DNA of 35,028 nucleotides from Nitrospirota bacterium (GTDB taxonomy: Bacteria; Nitrospirota; Thermodesulfovibrionia; Thermodesulfovibrionales; Dissulfurispiraceae), in NCBI GenBank assembly GCA_015233655.1, contig JADFXI010000017.1, forward strand, positions 1-35,028, in the 5' to 3' direction. The notes below the pieces were generated by a model. It was not told where the DNA came from. It saw only the letters and a program-made list of their open reading frames with translations, and made no database searches. Both the position numbers and the translations under genes were made by a program. This document shows positions 25,462-34,125 of this stretch, in pieces (within the stretch, counting starts at the first letter, position 1; each line of letters opens with the position of its first letter).

Positions 25462-28353
25462 ATGAAATTATTCAAAACAAAAAGTTCCATTGCAGGTCTA
25501 TTGTCTGTCGCATGGTTTATAGTGGCGGCATTGGCTGACGCAGCCACTCCTCCCTCCCTATGGTCTTCGCGCGGAATTGGCGGAGGCGGCGCATTTTTCG
25601 GAGCGTCTTTCAGTCCATACAATGCCAATGAACTCTATATTGGATGCGATATGAGCGATCTGTTCCACTCCACTGATCTGGGTGCGTCATGGAATACAGT
25701 AGACTTCAGACAGATAGTATCATTCCACTCCACAAAGGTGAATTTTACCAGTGATGCCAATACTCTCTATACCGTAGACTATGCATCTAACAACGGGACA
25801 AGCTCCGCACGTCCGAAAAAGAGCACTGACGGCGGAGCAACATGGTCGTACCTGTCAAACTGGGGGAGTGGTACCGGAACAAACAGAGTATTCTATTTGT
25901 TCGCCGACCCCGGCAGCGTTACAAACCTCATCGTGACAACAGAAACAGATTTATATTTTTCAAACGATGGGGGCAACACTTTCACCTCGAAATACACTGA
26001 TGGGACCAATAATGGCTTGACCATAGGCGGCGTTTTCTGGAACGGACAGAATATCTATGTCGGGACCAATGCCGGCCTGCTGGTATCCAACAATGGCGGC
26101 GGCAGTTTCAGTCTCTCCAGTGTTGGAGGCATCCCTGTCAGCGAGGCTATTTTTTCTATGGCTGGTGCGAAGACAGGCTCCACTGTTCGTCTCTTTGCGT
26201 TAACAGTCTCTGCTACAGCGGAGGTACTCGGAACGCGTACCGATCCTCTGTATTCCAATGATGTTTACGGACATTTCTCCAGCGTCTACAAACTTGATAT
26301 CGGCAGTCCAAATTGGGTGCCTGCAGTTAGCGGCATTACAGCCGGCGATCAGCCGGTTTTGGTCACTATGGCTTTGAATGATATCAATACCGTTTATCTT
26401 GGCGGCAGGATTGGCGGCAATAGCGCGCGTGTAGTTTATAAGACCTCAGATGCCGGTACAAACTGGACGAGCGTATTTCTGACCAATAACAACCAAAACA
26501 TTTATAACGGATGGGGCGGTCAGGGGGGCGACCTGGGCGGTACGTGGTGGGTAGGACCTATACTGCACGACATTGCGGCTGCGCCGAATAACTCAAACAA
26601 AGTTATAACCACTGACCAGGACGGATTGACATACTTAACTGCCGATGGCGGCGCAACCTGGCACCAGGTCTATACAGACCCGACAGCCCAGTACCCTCCC
26701 GGATCACCCACTGCACACCAGCACAAGTATTACAGTGGAAACGGACACGAGCCCACGGTTGCCTGGTGGATAGTGTGGTTGGATTCTAACAACATGTTCG
26801 CAGCTTTTGCAGACATCACCGCAATCAGAAGCAAGGATAGCGGCAGTTCGTGGTCGTTTGACTGGACCGGTTTGAATTTCGGCTCAAACTATATGGCGGA
26901 CACTTACCATTTCGTCAAGCATCCCTCATCGGGTGCTCTCTACGCAGCTCAGTCCAACGGGCATGGAATGATCTATCAGGCTGTATGTCTTACCGATGCC
27001 TGCATAGATAACACGGCAGGAGGTCTCCGGTTCTCGACTGATAACGGCCAGAACTGGACAGGCATGACCAATCTTACCAATCCGGTATTGTGGCTGGCTA
27101 TCGACCCTAACACAACCACGAGGATGTATGCCGCTGTTGCTAACAGCACATCGGGAGGCATCTATATGTCAAACAACTTCCAGACCGGCGCATCCGCAAC
27201 ATGGACTAAGCTGAACAGCCCGACAAGGACTGAGGGACATCCACAGAACATTTTTATTTTAAATGACGGCAATTTGCTGGCAACTTTCTCCGCCAGAATT
27301 AACGGGTCTAATCTGTTTACCAAGAGCTCCGGGGTGTTCATCAGCAGTGACGGCGGAACGACCTGGATCGACCGCAGTGACCCGAAGATGACCTATTACA
27401 CAAGGCATCTCACCATTGACCCTACGGATAGCACCCAAAATACATGGTATGTGGGAACTTATGGCGATTGGGGGATGGGGTCAAGCAACATATCGGGCGG
27501 TCTTTTTAAAACATCTGACAGGGGGCAACACTGGTCGCAAATTTATAGTGGAGATGGTGTAGAATCAATCACGGTCAATCCGACCAATACCGACGAGTTA
27601 TACGTTGCAACCAGCCGGAGCGGTCTGTTGTACAGTAATAATGCAACTTCATCAACTCCTACGTTCACGCAGCTTTCCGCTTATCCATTTTCAAGACCCG
27701 CGAGGATTTTTTTCAACCCCTATGACAATGACGAGATATGGGTCACCAGCGCAGGCAACGGCCTGCGGGCAGGGAGGGTCGGCCATGCACTGAGTGTTAA
27801 TAATAAAGGCACCGGGTCAGGCACAGTGACCAGTTCGCCAGCCGGCATCTCGTGCGGATCAGGCTGCTCCTCAACTTTCACTTCGGGGACGAGTGTAACA
27901 CTGACGGCTAATGCAGATTCCGGCTCAACCTTCTCAAGCTGGACTGGCTGCGACAGCGCAAGCGGCAACACCTGTACCGTCTCAATAACGGCGGCAAAAA
28001 GTGTAACAGCAACTTTCACAGTCTCAGCATCTATTTCACATACCCTCACCGGACCTTCAACTACGACTGTGTCTCGTGGCGCAACCTTTGGGCCGATAGC
28101 TTCTTTAATAACAAACAACACCAATTCAAGCTACTCGCTGTATTTATACGCTGCTGTCTATACTCCAACCGGGTCATGGGTTGACACTGTTGCATCGCCG
28201 ATAACGCTTTCTGCAGGGCAGACGGTAAGCAATAATATTACGCGATTGATTCCTGCTCTTGCCGACGCAGGTACCTATTACTTCTGTGAAGGCGTATACG
28301 ATACAAGCTGGATCGTAATAGATAGCAAATGCGTTAACTTTACTGTTCACTAA
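25462..28353 (+). CDS. Large secreted Asp-box beta-propeller protein with bacterial repeat domain
   Basis: A 963-residue exported protein. The start ATG 25462 follows AAGGAGGGG and begins a signal peptide ending near ALADA (27). Residues about 30-775 contain repeated Asp-box motifs (STDLGASW at 70-77, STDGGATW at 121-128, SNDGGNTF at 167-174, later SSDGGTTW and TSDRGQHW). These predict sialidase/GH74/sortilin-like propeller blades. Residues about 776-853 form a Gly/Ser-rich bacterial repeat domain of the InlB-like type (SPAGISCGSGCSSTFTSGTS, then SWTGCDSASGNTC). A beta-rich C-terminal domain ends FTVH. No clear glycosidase acid pair can be assigned, so activity is unknown. The window has no secretion partner. 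Confidence 0.75.
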   Translation: MKLFKTKSSIAGLLSVAWFIVAALADAATPPSLWSSRGIGGGGAFFGASFSPYNANELYIGCDMSDLFHSTDLGASWNTVDFRQIVSFHSTKVNFTSDANTLYTVDYASNNGTSSARPKKSTDGGATWSYLSNWGSGTGTNRVFYLFADPGSVTNLIVTTETDLYFSNDGGNTFTSKYTDGTNNGLTIGGVFWNGQNIYVGTNAGLLVSNNGGGSFSLSSVGGIPVSEAIFSMAGAKTGSTVRLFALTVSATAEVLGTRTDPLYSNDVYGHFSSVYKLDIGSPNWVPAVSGITAGDQPVLVTMALNDINTVYLGGRIGGNSARVVYKTSDAGTNWTSVFLTNNNQNIYNGWGGQGGDLGGTWWVGPILHDIAAAPNNSNKVITTDQDGLTYLTADGGATWHQVYTDPTAQYPPGSPTAHQHKYYSGNGHEPTVAWWIVWLDSNNMFAAFADITAIRSKDSGSSWSFDWTGLNFGSNYMADTYHFVKHPSSGALYAAQSNGHGMIYQAVCLTDACIDNTAGGLRFSTDNGQNWTGMTNLTNPVLWLAIDPNTTTRMYAAVANSTSGGIYMSNNFQTGASATWTKLNSPTRTEGHPQNIFILNDGNLLATFSARINGSNLFTKSSGVFISSDGGTTWIDRSDPKMTYYTRHLTIDPTDSTQNTWYVGTYGDWGMGSSNISGGLFKTSDRGQHWSQIYSGDGVESITVNPTNTDELYVATSRSGLLYSNNATSSTPTFTQLSAYPFSRPARIFFNPYDNDEIWVTSAGNGLRAGRVGHALSVNNKGTGSGTVTSSPAGISCGSGCSSTFTSGTSVTLTANADSGSTFSSWTGCDSASGNTCTVSITAAKSVTATFTVSASISHTLTGPSTTTVSRGATFGPIASLITNNTNSSYSLYLYAAVYTPTGSWVDTVASPITLSAGQTVSNNITRLIPALADAGTYYFCEGVYDTSWIVIDSKCVNFTVH

Positions 28354-28364
28354 ATAATAGAATT

Positions 28365-29420
28365 TCAGCGCTCATGCACAGATTTTATAATCCCGCCGCC
28401 CAGGACTGTATCGCCTTCGTAAAAGACCGCGCTCTGACCGGGTGCGGGGGCCCACTGCGGATCATCATAGACAACCTCGGCGGCGTCATTATCAACTGCC
28501 GATATGGCGGCAGGCTCATCTTTCATGGTGGACCTTACTTTTACGCCTGCTCTAAAACTGCGGGCCGGAGACACGAGCCAGTTAATGTCTTCGACTCTAA
28601 AGGCCCTTCTCATGGCGGCTTCACGCGGCCCTACGTAAACAGCGTTCTGAACAGTATCTATCTTTGCCACATAAAGCGGCTTTCCGACGGCAATCCCCAT
28701 TCTCTTTCTCTGGCCCAGAGTGTACAGATATATGCCCTTATGACTTCCCAGTATTTTGCCGCTCTCGATGTCAATAATCGGGCCTTCCGTCTTATCAGCG
28801 AGGCCCTCCAGAAATGTGCAGTAGTTTTTGTCTCCGACAAAACAGATTTCCTGACTCTCTGGTCTTGCGGCAGCAGGCAAATGCTGTATTCCGGCCATCT
28901 CTCGCACCTCCTGTTTTATCATCACTCCAAGGGGCAGTATGAGCCTCGACAATTCTTCCTTCCGGAGGGCATAAAGCACATATGACTGGTCTTTGCGGGC
29001 ATCGATACCCTTCTTCAGCTCTGCTTTATCAGTTACTATCGCGTAATGACCTGTCGAGATATATGCGGCGCTCCTTTCGTCCGCAAGCTTCAAGAGCCAT
29101 GGAAATTTTATATGCCTGTTGCACAATATGCATGGATTTGGAGTAAGGCCTTTCTTATAGTCCTCGATAAACGGCTCTATGACCAGTTCCAGGAATTCCT
29201 CTCTCAAGTCAATCACCGTATGATGCACACCTATACTTGCGGCAGTCCTGCCGGCATCGTCAATGGATGCAAGAGAACAGCAACCGGAAACGGACGTTTT
29301 CAGCCTGTTTTCATAAAGCACAAAGCTTATCCCTTCAACCGCATATCCCTCTTTTTTCAATAGATATGCCGTAACCGAAGAGTCTACGCCGCCGCTCATT
29401 CCAACCAATACTTTTTTCAT
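28365..29420 (-). CDS. mnmA: tRNA 2-thiouridylase
   Basis: This enzyme thiolates U34 of Lys, Glu and Gln tRNAs, using sulfur relayed from a desulfurase. The P-loop SGGVDS is at 9-14. NPCILCNR carries catalytic Cys97. The second catalytic Cys193 is in SQEICFVGD, and DQSYVLYAL is the DQSYFL-like motif. The C-terminal beta barrel follows. The ATG at 29420 is chosen because the family begins MKKVLVGMSGGVDSS; a longer open frame extends to 29522 without matching the family. It makes xm5s2U together with MnmE, also encoded in this window. It converges with the secreted propeller gene across 11 nt. Confidence 0.94.
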   Translation of the reverse strand: MKKVLVGMSGGVDSSVTAYLLKKEGYAVEGISFVLYENRLKTSVSGCCSLASIDDAGRTAASIGVHHTVIDLREEFLELVIEPFIEDYKKGLTPNPCILCNRHIKFPWLLKLADERSAAYISTGHYAIVTDKAELKKGIDARKDQSYVLYALRKEELSRLILPLGVMIKQEVREMAGIQHLPAAARPESQEICFVGDKNYCTFLEGLADKTEGPIIDIESGKILGSHKGIYLYTLGQRKRMGIAVGKPLYVAKIDTVQNAVYVGPREAAMRRAFRVEDINWLVSPARSFRAGVKVRSTMKDEPAAISAVDNDAAEVVYDDPQWAPAPGQSAVFYEGDTVLGGGIIKSVHER

Positions 29421-29546
29421 TAAAAACAACGCTCCTGTGTCTTTTTGTGAAGTCTTCAAAGACCATCTATTATATCCTTTTCCTTTACTTTTAAGGCCGA
29501 ATATGTTAGATTTACAGACCATCTTTTAAAAAGGAGATTCCCACTA

Positions 29547-30452
29547 ATGAGGAAAATATTGTTACTGTTTGCTGCACTTATTTTTATTGTCTCTTGTTCA
29601 AAAGGCGCTGGTCCAAAAGGCAATTACGTCCTGAAGGTCGATGGGACGACGCTGTCCAAGGAAGACGTGCAGTCTGAGATGAATTCGCTGCCGGACATGG
29701 CAAAGCAATTCTTTGCCGGGCCTGAAGGCACCTCACGGTTTGTCGATGAACTCTCCAAAAAAGAAATGCTGTACCTCGAAGCCAAGAAACGCGGGCTCGA
29801 AAATAATAAGGATTTCCAGAAAAGGGTTGAGGATTTCAAGAAGATCAATTTAATCAACCAACTGCTCGAAAAAGAGATAGAGGCAACGACAAAAGTAACT
29901 GAGAAAGACGCACAGGAATACTATGACAGCCATAAAGCTGAGTTCACAATGCGTAATGAAGTCAGGCTCGGCCAGATATTGCTGAAAAATGAGGACGATG
30001 CAAAAAAGGCTTATGAACGGGTCAGGAAAGGCGAAGATTTCGCAAAGGTCGCGACTGCAATGTCAATTGACAAGAAATCCGCCAAGGCCGGAGGCTTTAT
30101 GGGCAGCTTTAAGAAGGGAGAGCTTGCCCCTGAGATAGAGGAAGCGATCTTCAGATTAAAGGATGGCGAGGTCAGCACTCCGGTAAAATTGAAGGACGGC
30201 ATTCACATTTTCAGGGTAGTCGACATAAAAGGACCGGTCGTCAAATTTGAAGATGTAAAGGACATGGTGATGCACCGCTTGACCGGAGAAAAGCAGAAGG
30301 GAGCGTTTGACAAATTCATCGAAAACCTGAAAAAGACTTATAAGGTTGACATAAACAAGGCGGAACTTGCTAAAGTGCCGGCAATGCAGCCGCAGGTACA
30401 GGGTGGCGGCCAGATGCCAATACCTTCGCCCCATCCGCTTCCGAAGCATTAA
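29547..30452 (+). CDS. Parvulin-type peptidyl-prolyl isomerase lipoprotein
   Basis: A 301-residue periplasmic folding factor of the SurA/PrsA group. The signal peptide carries a lipobox-like IVSC (Cys17). A SurA N-terminal-like helical domain runs to about 135. The rotamase domain is at about 138-228, with EVRLGQILLKNEDDAKKAYE, KGGFMGSFKKGELAPEIEEA-type motif (seen as GGFMGSFKKGELAPEIEEA), and VSTPVKLKDGIHIFRVVD. The C-terminal tail is Pro/Gln/Gly-rich. AAGGAG precedes the ATG. It probably assists outer-membrane or exported proteins. Acylation is predicted but the lipobox is not ideal. Confidence 0.9.
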   Translation: MRKILLLFAALIFIVSCSKGAGPKGNYVLKVDGTTLSKEDVQSEMNSLPDMAKQFFAGPEGTSRFVDELSKKEMLYLEAKKRGLENNKDFQKRVEDFKKINLINQLLEKEIEATTKVTEKDAQEYYDSHKAEFTMRNEVRLGQILLKNEDDAKKAYERVRKGEDFAKVATAMSIDKKSAKAGGFMGSFKKGELAPEIEEAIFRLKDGEVSTPVKLKDGIHIFRVVDIKGPVVKFEDVKDMVMHRLTGEKQKGAFDKFIENLKKTYKVDINKAELAKVPAMQPQVQGGGQMPIPSPHPLPKH

Positions 30453-30468
30453 TTACTAAGTAGTGTGG

Positions 30469-30509
30469 AGAGTTCAGTGCCGGATAATCTTTGTCCGGCA
30501 CTGAACTCT
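30469..30509. terminator. Strong hairpin between convergent genes
   Basis: A perfect 16-bp stem (30469-30484 with 30494-30509) with a 9-nt loop. It lies between the parvulin gene (+) and mnmE (-). No U-run follows in either direction, so it may block RNA polymerase by structure, protect 3' ends, or both. Confidence 0.65.
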
Positions 30510-30525
30510 GACATTGAAAGCCCCA

Positions 30526-31905
30526 TCACTTTCCTACGCAGAATTCGCTGAATATTTTATTGAGAATATCATCAGTTGTGACAACTCCGGTTATAGCACC
30601 AATGTGATCAAGTGCCTCCCGAAGATACATCGCGCCGATCTCAAGCGGAATGCTGTGTTCGATAGAGTCGGCAGCTTCTGCCAGCGCCAGCGAGGCGAGG
30701 TCCAGCGAATGTTTGTGCCTAATATTGGTGACGAGAGAAGTTTCCGCATCCAGATGGACAACAGAAGAAATGCAGACATTATATATCATGTCCTTCAATT
30801 CCTTTATGCCTGCTCCAGTCCGTGCCGATGCCTCCACTACTTTTGTCTGCCCCTCGGGAAGAACAAAATCAGGCGACCGTACATCGCATTTGTTGATAAG
30901 GACAATCGCCTTTTTGTGGGCTATGGCCTGAAGCAGGTCCTCGTCAGCCTTGTCAAACGGCTTGCTGCTGTCTAGCACGGCTATTACAATATCCGCTCCC
31001 TCAAGTGCCCTGAGGCTTCTTTTTATTCCCTCTGATTCGGCAAGATCATGCGTTTCCCGTATTCCGGCTGTATCCATAATGCGCAGAGGCAGACCGCTGA
31101 TGTTCAGCATGTCTTCTACTACGTCCCGTGTAGTCCCCGGCATTTCGGTGACAATGGCCCGGTCTTTTTCCAACAGAGCGTTAAGAAGCGATGATTTGCC
31201 GACATTGGGCTTACCCACAATAGCTGTTGCAGCACCATCCCTGAAAAACCTGCCTGCTTCGTATCCTGCCGAAAGCTGCGCCAATTCTGCACTTATGCCC
31301 CTCATAGTGTCTAGGACTTCGCCCTTGTTGAACGTTTCAAGCTCATCATCCGGAAAATCGATCTGCGCTTCTACATTCGCGCATAGCGTCGTTATGCGGT
31401 CCTGCAGCGCTGTTATGCGCTTAGAGAGCTTCCCTTCCAGTTGGGCCAGCGCGAGTTGTTCAGCCCGGTCCGATCTGGCCTTTATTACGTCCATGACGGC
31501 CTCAGCCTGGGAAAGGTCTATCCTTCCGTTCAGAAAGGCCCTTTTAGTAAATTCCCCGGGCTCGGCCATTCTCGCACCACACGCCAGAACCAGCCCGAGC
31601 ACTTTCCTGAGCGGAAGAATGCCGCCGTGACAATTAATTTCGACGACATCTTCTCTAGTGTATGTCCTCGGTGCCCGCATAACTGTGGCCAGGACTTCAT
31701 CGACCTTTCCCCCTCTCACCGGGTCTGCTATAAATCCATATGTGAGGGTATGGGACGGCCTGTCCATCAGTTTTTTCGATCCGCCTGAGGTAAAGATAGT
31801 GTCGGCTATGGCAATAGCATCTTTCCCGCTGAGACGGATTATTCCTATGCCGCCCTCCCCAACGGGTGTCGCTATTGCTGCTATGGTATCGTCGAAATAG
31901 CTCAT
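30526..31905 (-). CDS. mnmE: tRNA modification GTPase MnmE
   Basis: This 459-residue GTPase acts with MnmG to place the carboxymethylaminomethyl or aminomethyl group on U34 of certain tRNAs. It has the folate-binding N-terminal domain (IATPVGEGGIGIIRLSG), a helical domain, and an inserted G domain with G1 GKPNVGKS (231-238), G3 DTAG (278-281) and NKCD. The essential C-terminal FCVGK motif has Cys456. It follows yidC by 109 nt without the jag gene often found between them. A TATAAT hexamer lies about 15 nt before its ATG, which could give mnmE its own start, but the -35 is poor. MnmG is not in the window. Confidence 0.96.
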   Translation of the reverse strand: MSYFDDTIAAIATPVGEGGIGIIRLSGKDAIAIADTIFTSGGSKKLMDRPSHTLTYGFIADPVRGGKVDEVLATVMRAPRTYTREDVVEINCHGGILPLRKVLGLVLACGARMAEPGEFTKRAFLNGRIDLSQAEAVMDVIKARSDRAEQLALAQLEGKLSKRITALQDRITTLCANVEAQIDFPDDELETFNKGEVLDTMRGISAELAQLSAGYEAGRFFRDGAATAIVGKPNVGKSSLLNALLEKDRAIVTEMPGTTRDVVEDMLNISGLPLRIMDTAGIRETHDLAESEGIKRSLRALEGADIVIAVLDSSKPFDKADEDLLQAIAHKKAIVLINKCDVRSPDFVLPEGQTKVVEASARTGAGIKELKDMIYNVCISSVVHLDAETSLVTNIRHKHSLDLASLALAEAADSIEHSIPLEIGAMYLREALDHIGAITGVVTTDDILNKIFSEFCVGK

Positions 31906-32014
31906 GATCTCTTATTAATTATAGCAAATAAGGAGGGAACGCCTGCTTGGGGTACGGAAACAGAGGATAAGCTTCGGCAGATGGCAACGGCAAAAAGTTT
32001 CTTCTGCCGCCGCC

Positions 32015-33556
32015 TTAAGCTGCCTTTTTTGCCGCTTTCAGGTTCGTGTAGGACTGTTGCCCAATGCTCAACAAATTATTCACAAGCCAATACAGGACAA
32101 GGCCTGAAGGGAAGCTCAGGAACATGAATGTAAAAACTACAGGCATGATCATCATCATTTTCTGCTGCATCGGGTCCATGGAAGACGGCGTCATCTTCTG
32201 TTGAATGACCATGGTTACGCCCATAACAATTGGCAATACATACGAAGGGTCCTTTGCAGACAGGTCGTGAATCCAGAGCACGAAAGGCGCCCCCCTCAGC
32301 TCAATTGATATAAGAAGTACTTTATAAAGGGCGAAAAAGACCGGGATCTGGAGCAGCATCGGGAGACAACCTCCCATAGGATTGACCTTGTGCTTTTTAT
32401 AAAGCTCCATGATCTCTTTTTGCATCCTCTGGGGGTCGCTCTTATACTTTTCCTTCAGTTCAGCCATGCGCGGCTGTATTTCCTGCAATTTCTTCATCGA
32501 TTGCTGGCCTTTGCTGACCAATGGGATAAACGGTATCCTCACGATAGTTGTGAGGATGATAATGGCTACGCCGTAATTATGTATAAGCTTGTAAAACAGT
32601 TTCAGGACCCAGAACAAGGGACGGGCAATAATTGAGAAAAACCCGAAATCGATCACATATTCGAGTCCAGTATGATATTGCTGAAGCCTGTCGTTTTCCT
32701 TGGGGCCGACATAGAGCATATAACTGTTTGTGCCGCTTTTAAACTCAGCTGCAACCAGCGCATCATTGTCTTTGTTCCATACCCTTACCTCGTCAACAGG
32801 CCCTTTGGGGGTCAGGGACGAAAAGAAATATTTGTCTTCCTGCGCTATCCACTTGACGCCCTCTTTGAACATTTTTGGTTCTTTTAATTTCGACGATAAA
32901 TACTCCAGCCTGTCGGCGTCTTTCAACACCACCGGCCCGAAATGCACTGAACTGTCCTTGGCATAAATGCCATAATCCTTGCCTAACGTTATCCAGTATG
33001 AAGGGACCCCGCTTACCTCATCCTTCAGGTCAATAGCGTAGTCTCCGTAATGGAAAGTATAGGTCCGTCGAATGGCAACGCTCCCATCCGAATAATCGAA
33101 GGTCACAGAGGCGGTATTAACTTCAGGCGAGAGTTTTACACTGCCCCCGCGTATCAGGAATGGGGCCTGTGCGTATTGGAACCCGTCATTGACCCCAATA
33201 GCGAACGGAGGAAGCACATCTTCCCGCTTCAGCACTATAGGTTGTTCGTTCTTGTCCTTGTAGTTCCTGAGCAGAATACTCTTCATGGTCCCGCCCCTTG
33301 AACTGAAGGTTGCGGAATAAAGATCGTTGTCTATAACCACTTCACTTTCAGACCCTGCCGCTTCCGTCTTTTGCGTTGCAGCAGGCTGATTTACAGAAGG
33401 CTGATTGACAGGGGCCTGTTTGACCTCCTGATTAACTGATGCCGCAGGCATGTTCCCGCCTGTGGGCGGCGGCGCCACCTGTTTCACAAATAGGTACTGG
33501 TACCCGAGAAGTATGGCAATAGAAATGGTTATGGCAAGCAGAGTCCTTTTTTCCAT
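32015..33556 (-). CDS. yidC: Membrane protein insertase YidC
   Basis: This 513-residue Oxa1-family insertase places proteins in the inner membrane with or without SecYEG. There is an N-terminal membrane anchor (LLAITISIAILLGYQYLFV) and a Gln/Pro-rich linker. A periplasmic beta-sandwich domain runs to about 320. The C-terminal five-helix core follows, with GVAIIILTTIVRIPFIPL (start of the core), PMGGCLPMLLQIPVFFALYK, and FPSGLVLYWLVNNLLSIGQQ. The presence of the periplasmic domain is typical of Gram-negative YidC. It starts 18 nt after yidD with AAAGGA upstream, in the rpmH-yidD-yidC order. Confidence 0.96.
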   Translation of the reverse strand: MEKRTLLAITISIAILLGYQYLFVKQVAPPPTGGNMPAASVNQEVKQAPVNQPSVNQPAATQKTEAAGSESEVVIDNDLYSATFSSRGGTMKSILLRNYKDKNEQPIVLKREDVLPPFAIGVNDGFQYAQAPFLIRGGSVKLSPEVNTASVTFDYSDGSVAIRRTYTFHYGDYAIDLKDEVSGVPSYWITLGKDYGIYAKDSSVHFGPVVLKDADRLEYLSSKLKEPKMFKEGVKWIAQEDKYFFSSLTPKGPVDEVRVWNKDNDALVAAEFKSGTNSYMLYVGPKENDRLQQYHTGLEYVIDFGFFSIIARPLFWVLKLFYKLIHNYGVAIIILTTIVRIPFIPLVSKGQQSMKKLQEIQPRMAELKEKYKSDPQRMQKEIMELYKKHKVNPMGGCLPMLLQIPVFFALYKVLLISIELRGAPFVLWIHDLSAKDPSYVLPIVMGVTMVIQQKMTPSSMDPMQQKMMMIMPVVFTFMFLSFPSGLVLYWLVNNLLSIGQQSYTNLKAAKKAA

Positions 33557-33574
33557 GAATAAAATCCTTTACCT

Positions 33575-33784
33575 TTATTTCACCGGGTCGTATCCGCCCG
33601 GATGAAATGGATGGCACTTTAATATTCTTTTAATGGCGAGGACGCTGCCTTTGACAGCCCCATATTCTCTTAATGCTTCAATGGAATACTCTGAACATGA
33701 CGGCGAAAATCGGCAACAGGACGGCAGCACAGGTGAAATCAAGTACCGGTATAATTTCACGAAGGAAATTATCAGAGTTTTCAC
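33575..33784 (-). CDS. yidD: Membrane insertion efficiency factor YidD
   Basis: A 69-residue peripheral membrane protein that assists insertion by YidC. The family pattern [21 protein letters not shown] (given in part) with CSEYSIEAL and [12 protein letters not shown] at the end is complete. I place the start at GTG 33784, since AAGGAG lies about 8 nt upstream and the family begins here. An ATG at 33823 is open, but lies inside a hairpin and would add 13 atypical residues. In most bacteria rnpA separates rpmH and yidD; here only about 58 nt do, with the hairpin at 33805-33831. Confidence 0.9.
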   Translation of the reverse strand: MKTLIISFVKLYRYLISPVLPSCCRFSPSCSEYSIEALREYGAVKGSVLAIKRILKCHPFHPGGYDPVK

Positions 33785-33804
33785 TGCCAGGATCTCCTTC
33801 TTAC

Positions 33805-33831
33805 TCCCCGAAAGCACAGACATTTCGGGGA
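33805..33831. terminator. Hairpin in the rpmH-yidD gap, in place of rnpA
   Basis: A perfect 9-bp stem (tccccgaaa 33805-33813, tttcgggga 33823-33831) with a 9-nt loop. It sits between the rpmH stop and the yidD ribosome binding site. No U-run follows on the minus strand, so it may attenuate transcription or be a processing site rather than terminate fully. Confidence 0.5.
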
Positions 33832-33842
33832 CCCGTTTACTG

Positions 33843-33983
33843 TCAGCCTGCTAAACGCTTCCTTCCCTTTGCCCTTCTGTTCTTCAGCACTTTTCTGCCG
33901 CCGGCAGTGCTCATGCGGGTAAGAAAGCCGTGGGTCTTTTTCCTTCTGCTTTTATGCGGGTTATATGTTGTATATGTGCCCAT
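33843..33983 (-). CDS. rpmH: 50S ribosomal protein L34
   Basis: A 46-residue, very basic large-subunit protein, unmistakable from [20 protein letters not shown] and [14 protein letters not shown]. It is slightly unusual at the N-terminus ([12 protein letters not shown] rather than the common KRTYQP opening). A GGGGG ribosome binding site lies about 8 nt before the ATG. A good promoter lies just upstream (34018-34047). It leads the rpmH-yidD-yidC-mnmE cluster. Confidence 0.95.
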   Translation of the reverse strand: MGTYTTYNPHKSRRKKTHGFLTRMSTAGGRKVLKNRRAKGRKRLAG

Positions 33984-34017
33984 TTAGTCTACCCCCGGAT
34001 CGAAATATTGAACGTTA

Positions 34018-34047
34018 AGTATAAAAGCTATCAGGCTGTAAAGTCAA
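34018..34047 (-). promoter_or_regulatory. rpmH promoter (sigma-70 type)
   Basis: On the minus strand, TTGACT (complement of 34042-34047) and TATACT (complement of 34018-34023) are separated by 18 nt. The rpmH ATG lies about 34 nt further on. Confidence 0.65.
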
Positions 34048-34125
34048 CTGACACACTACCAATTGCCTACCGGAAAGCAATCTGCCGCACATTCCGGCGA
34101 GAGGCTGCAACGGGTTGCAATGGAA

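Noticed and set aside
30950-31630. Plus-strand open frame of 226 codons
   Set aside because: Antisense to mnmE; serine-rich translation typical of a shadow frame.
33984-34125. Possible replication origin near rpmH
   Set aside because: No DnaA-box (TTATCCACA-like) cluster, no dnaA, dnaN or gyrB; the stretch is accounted for by the rpmH promoter.
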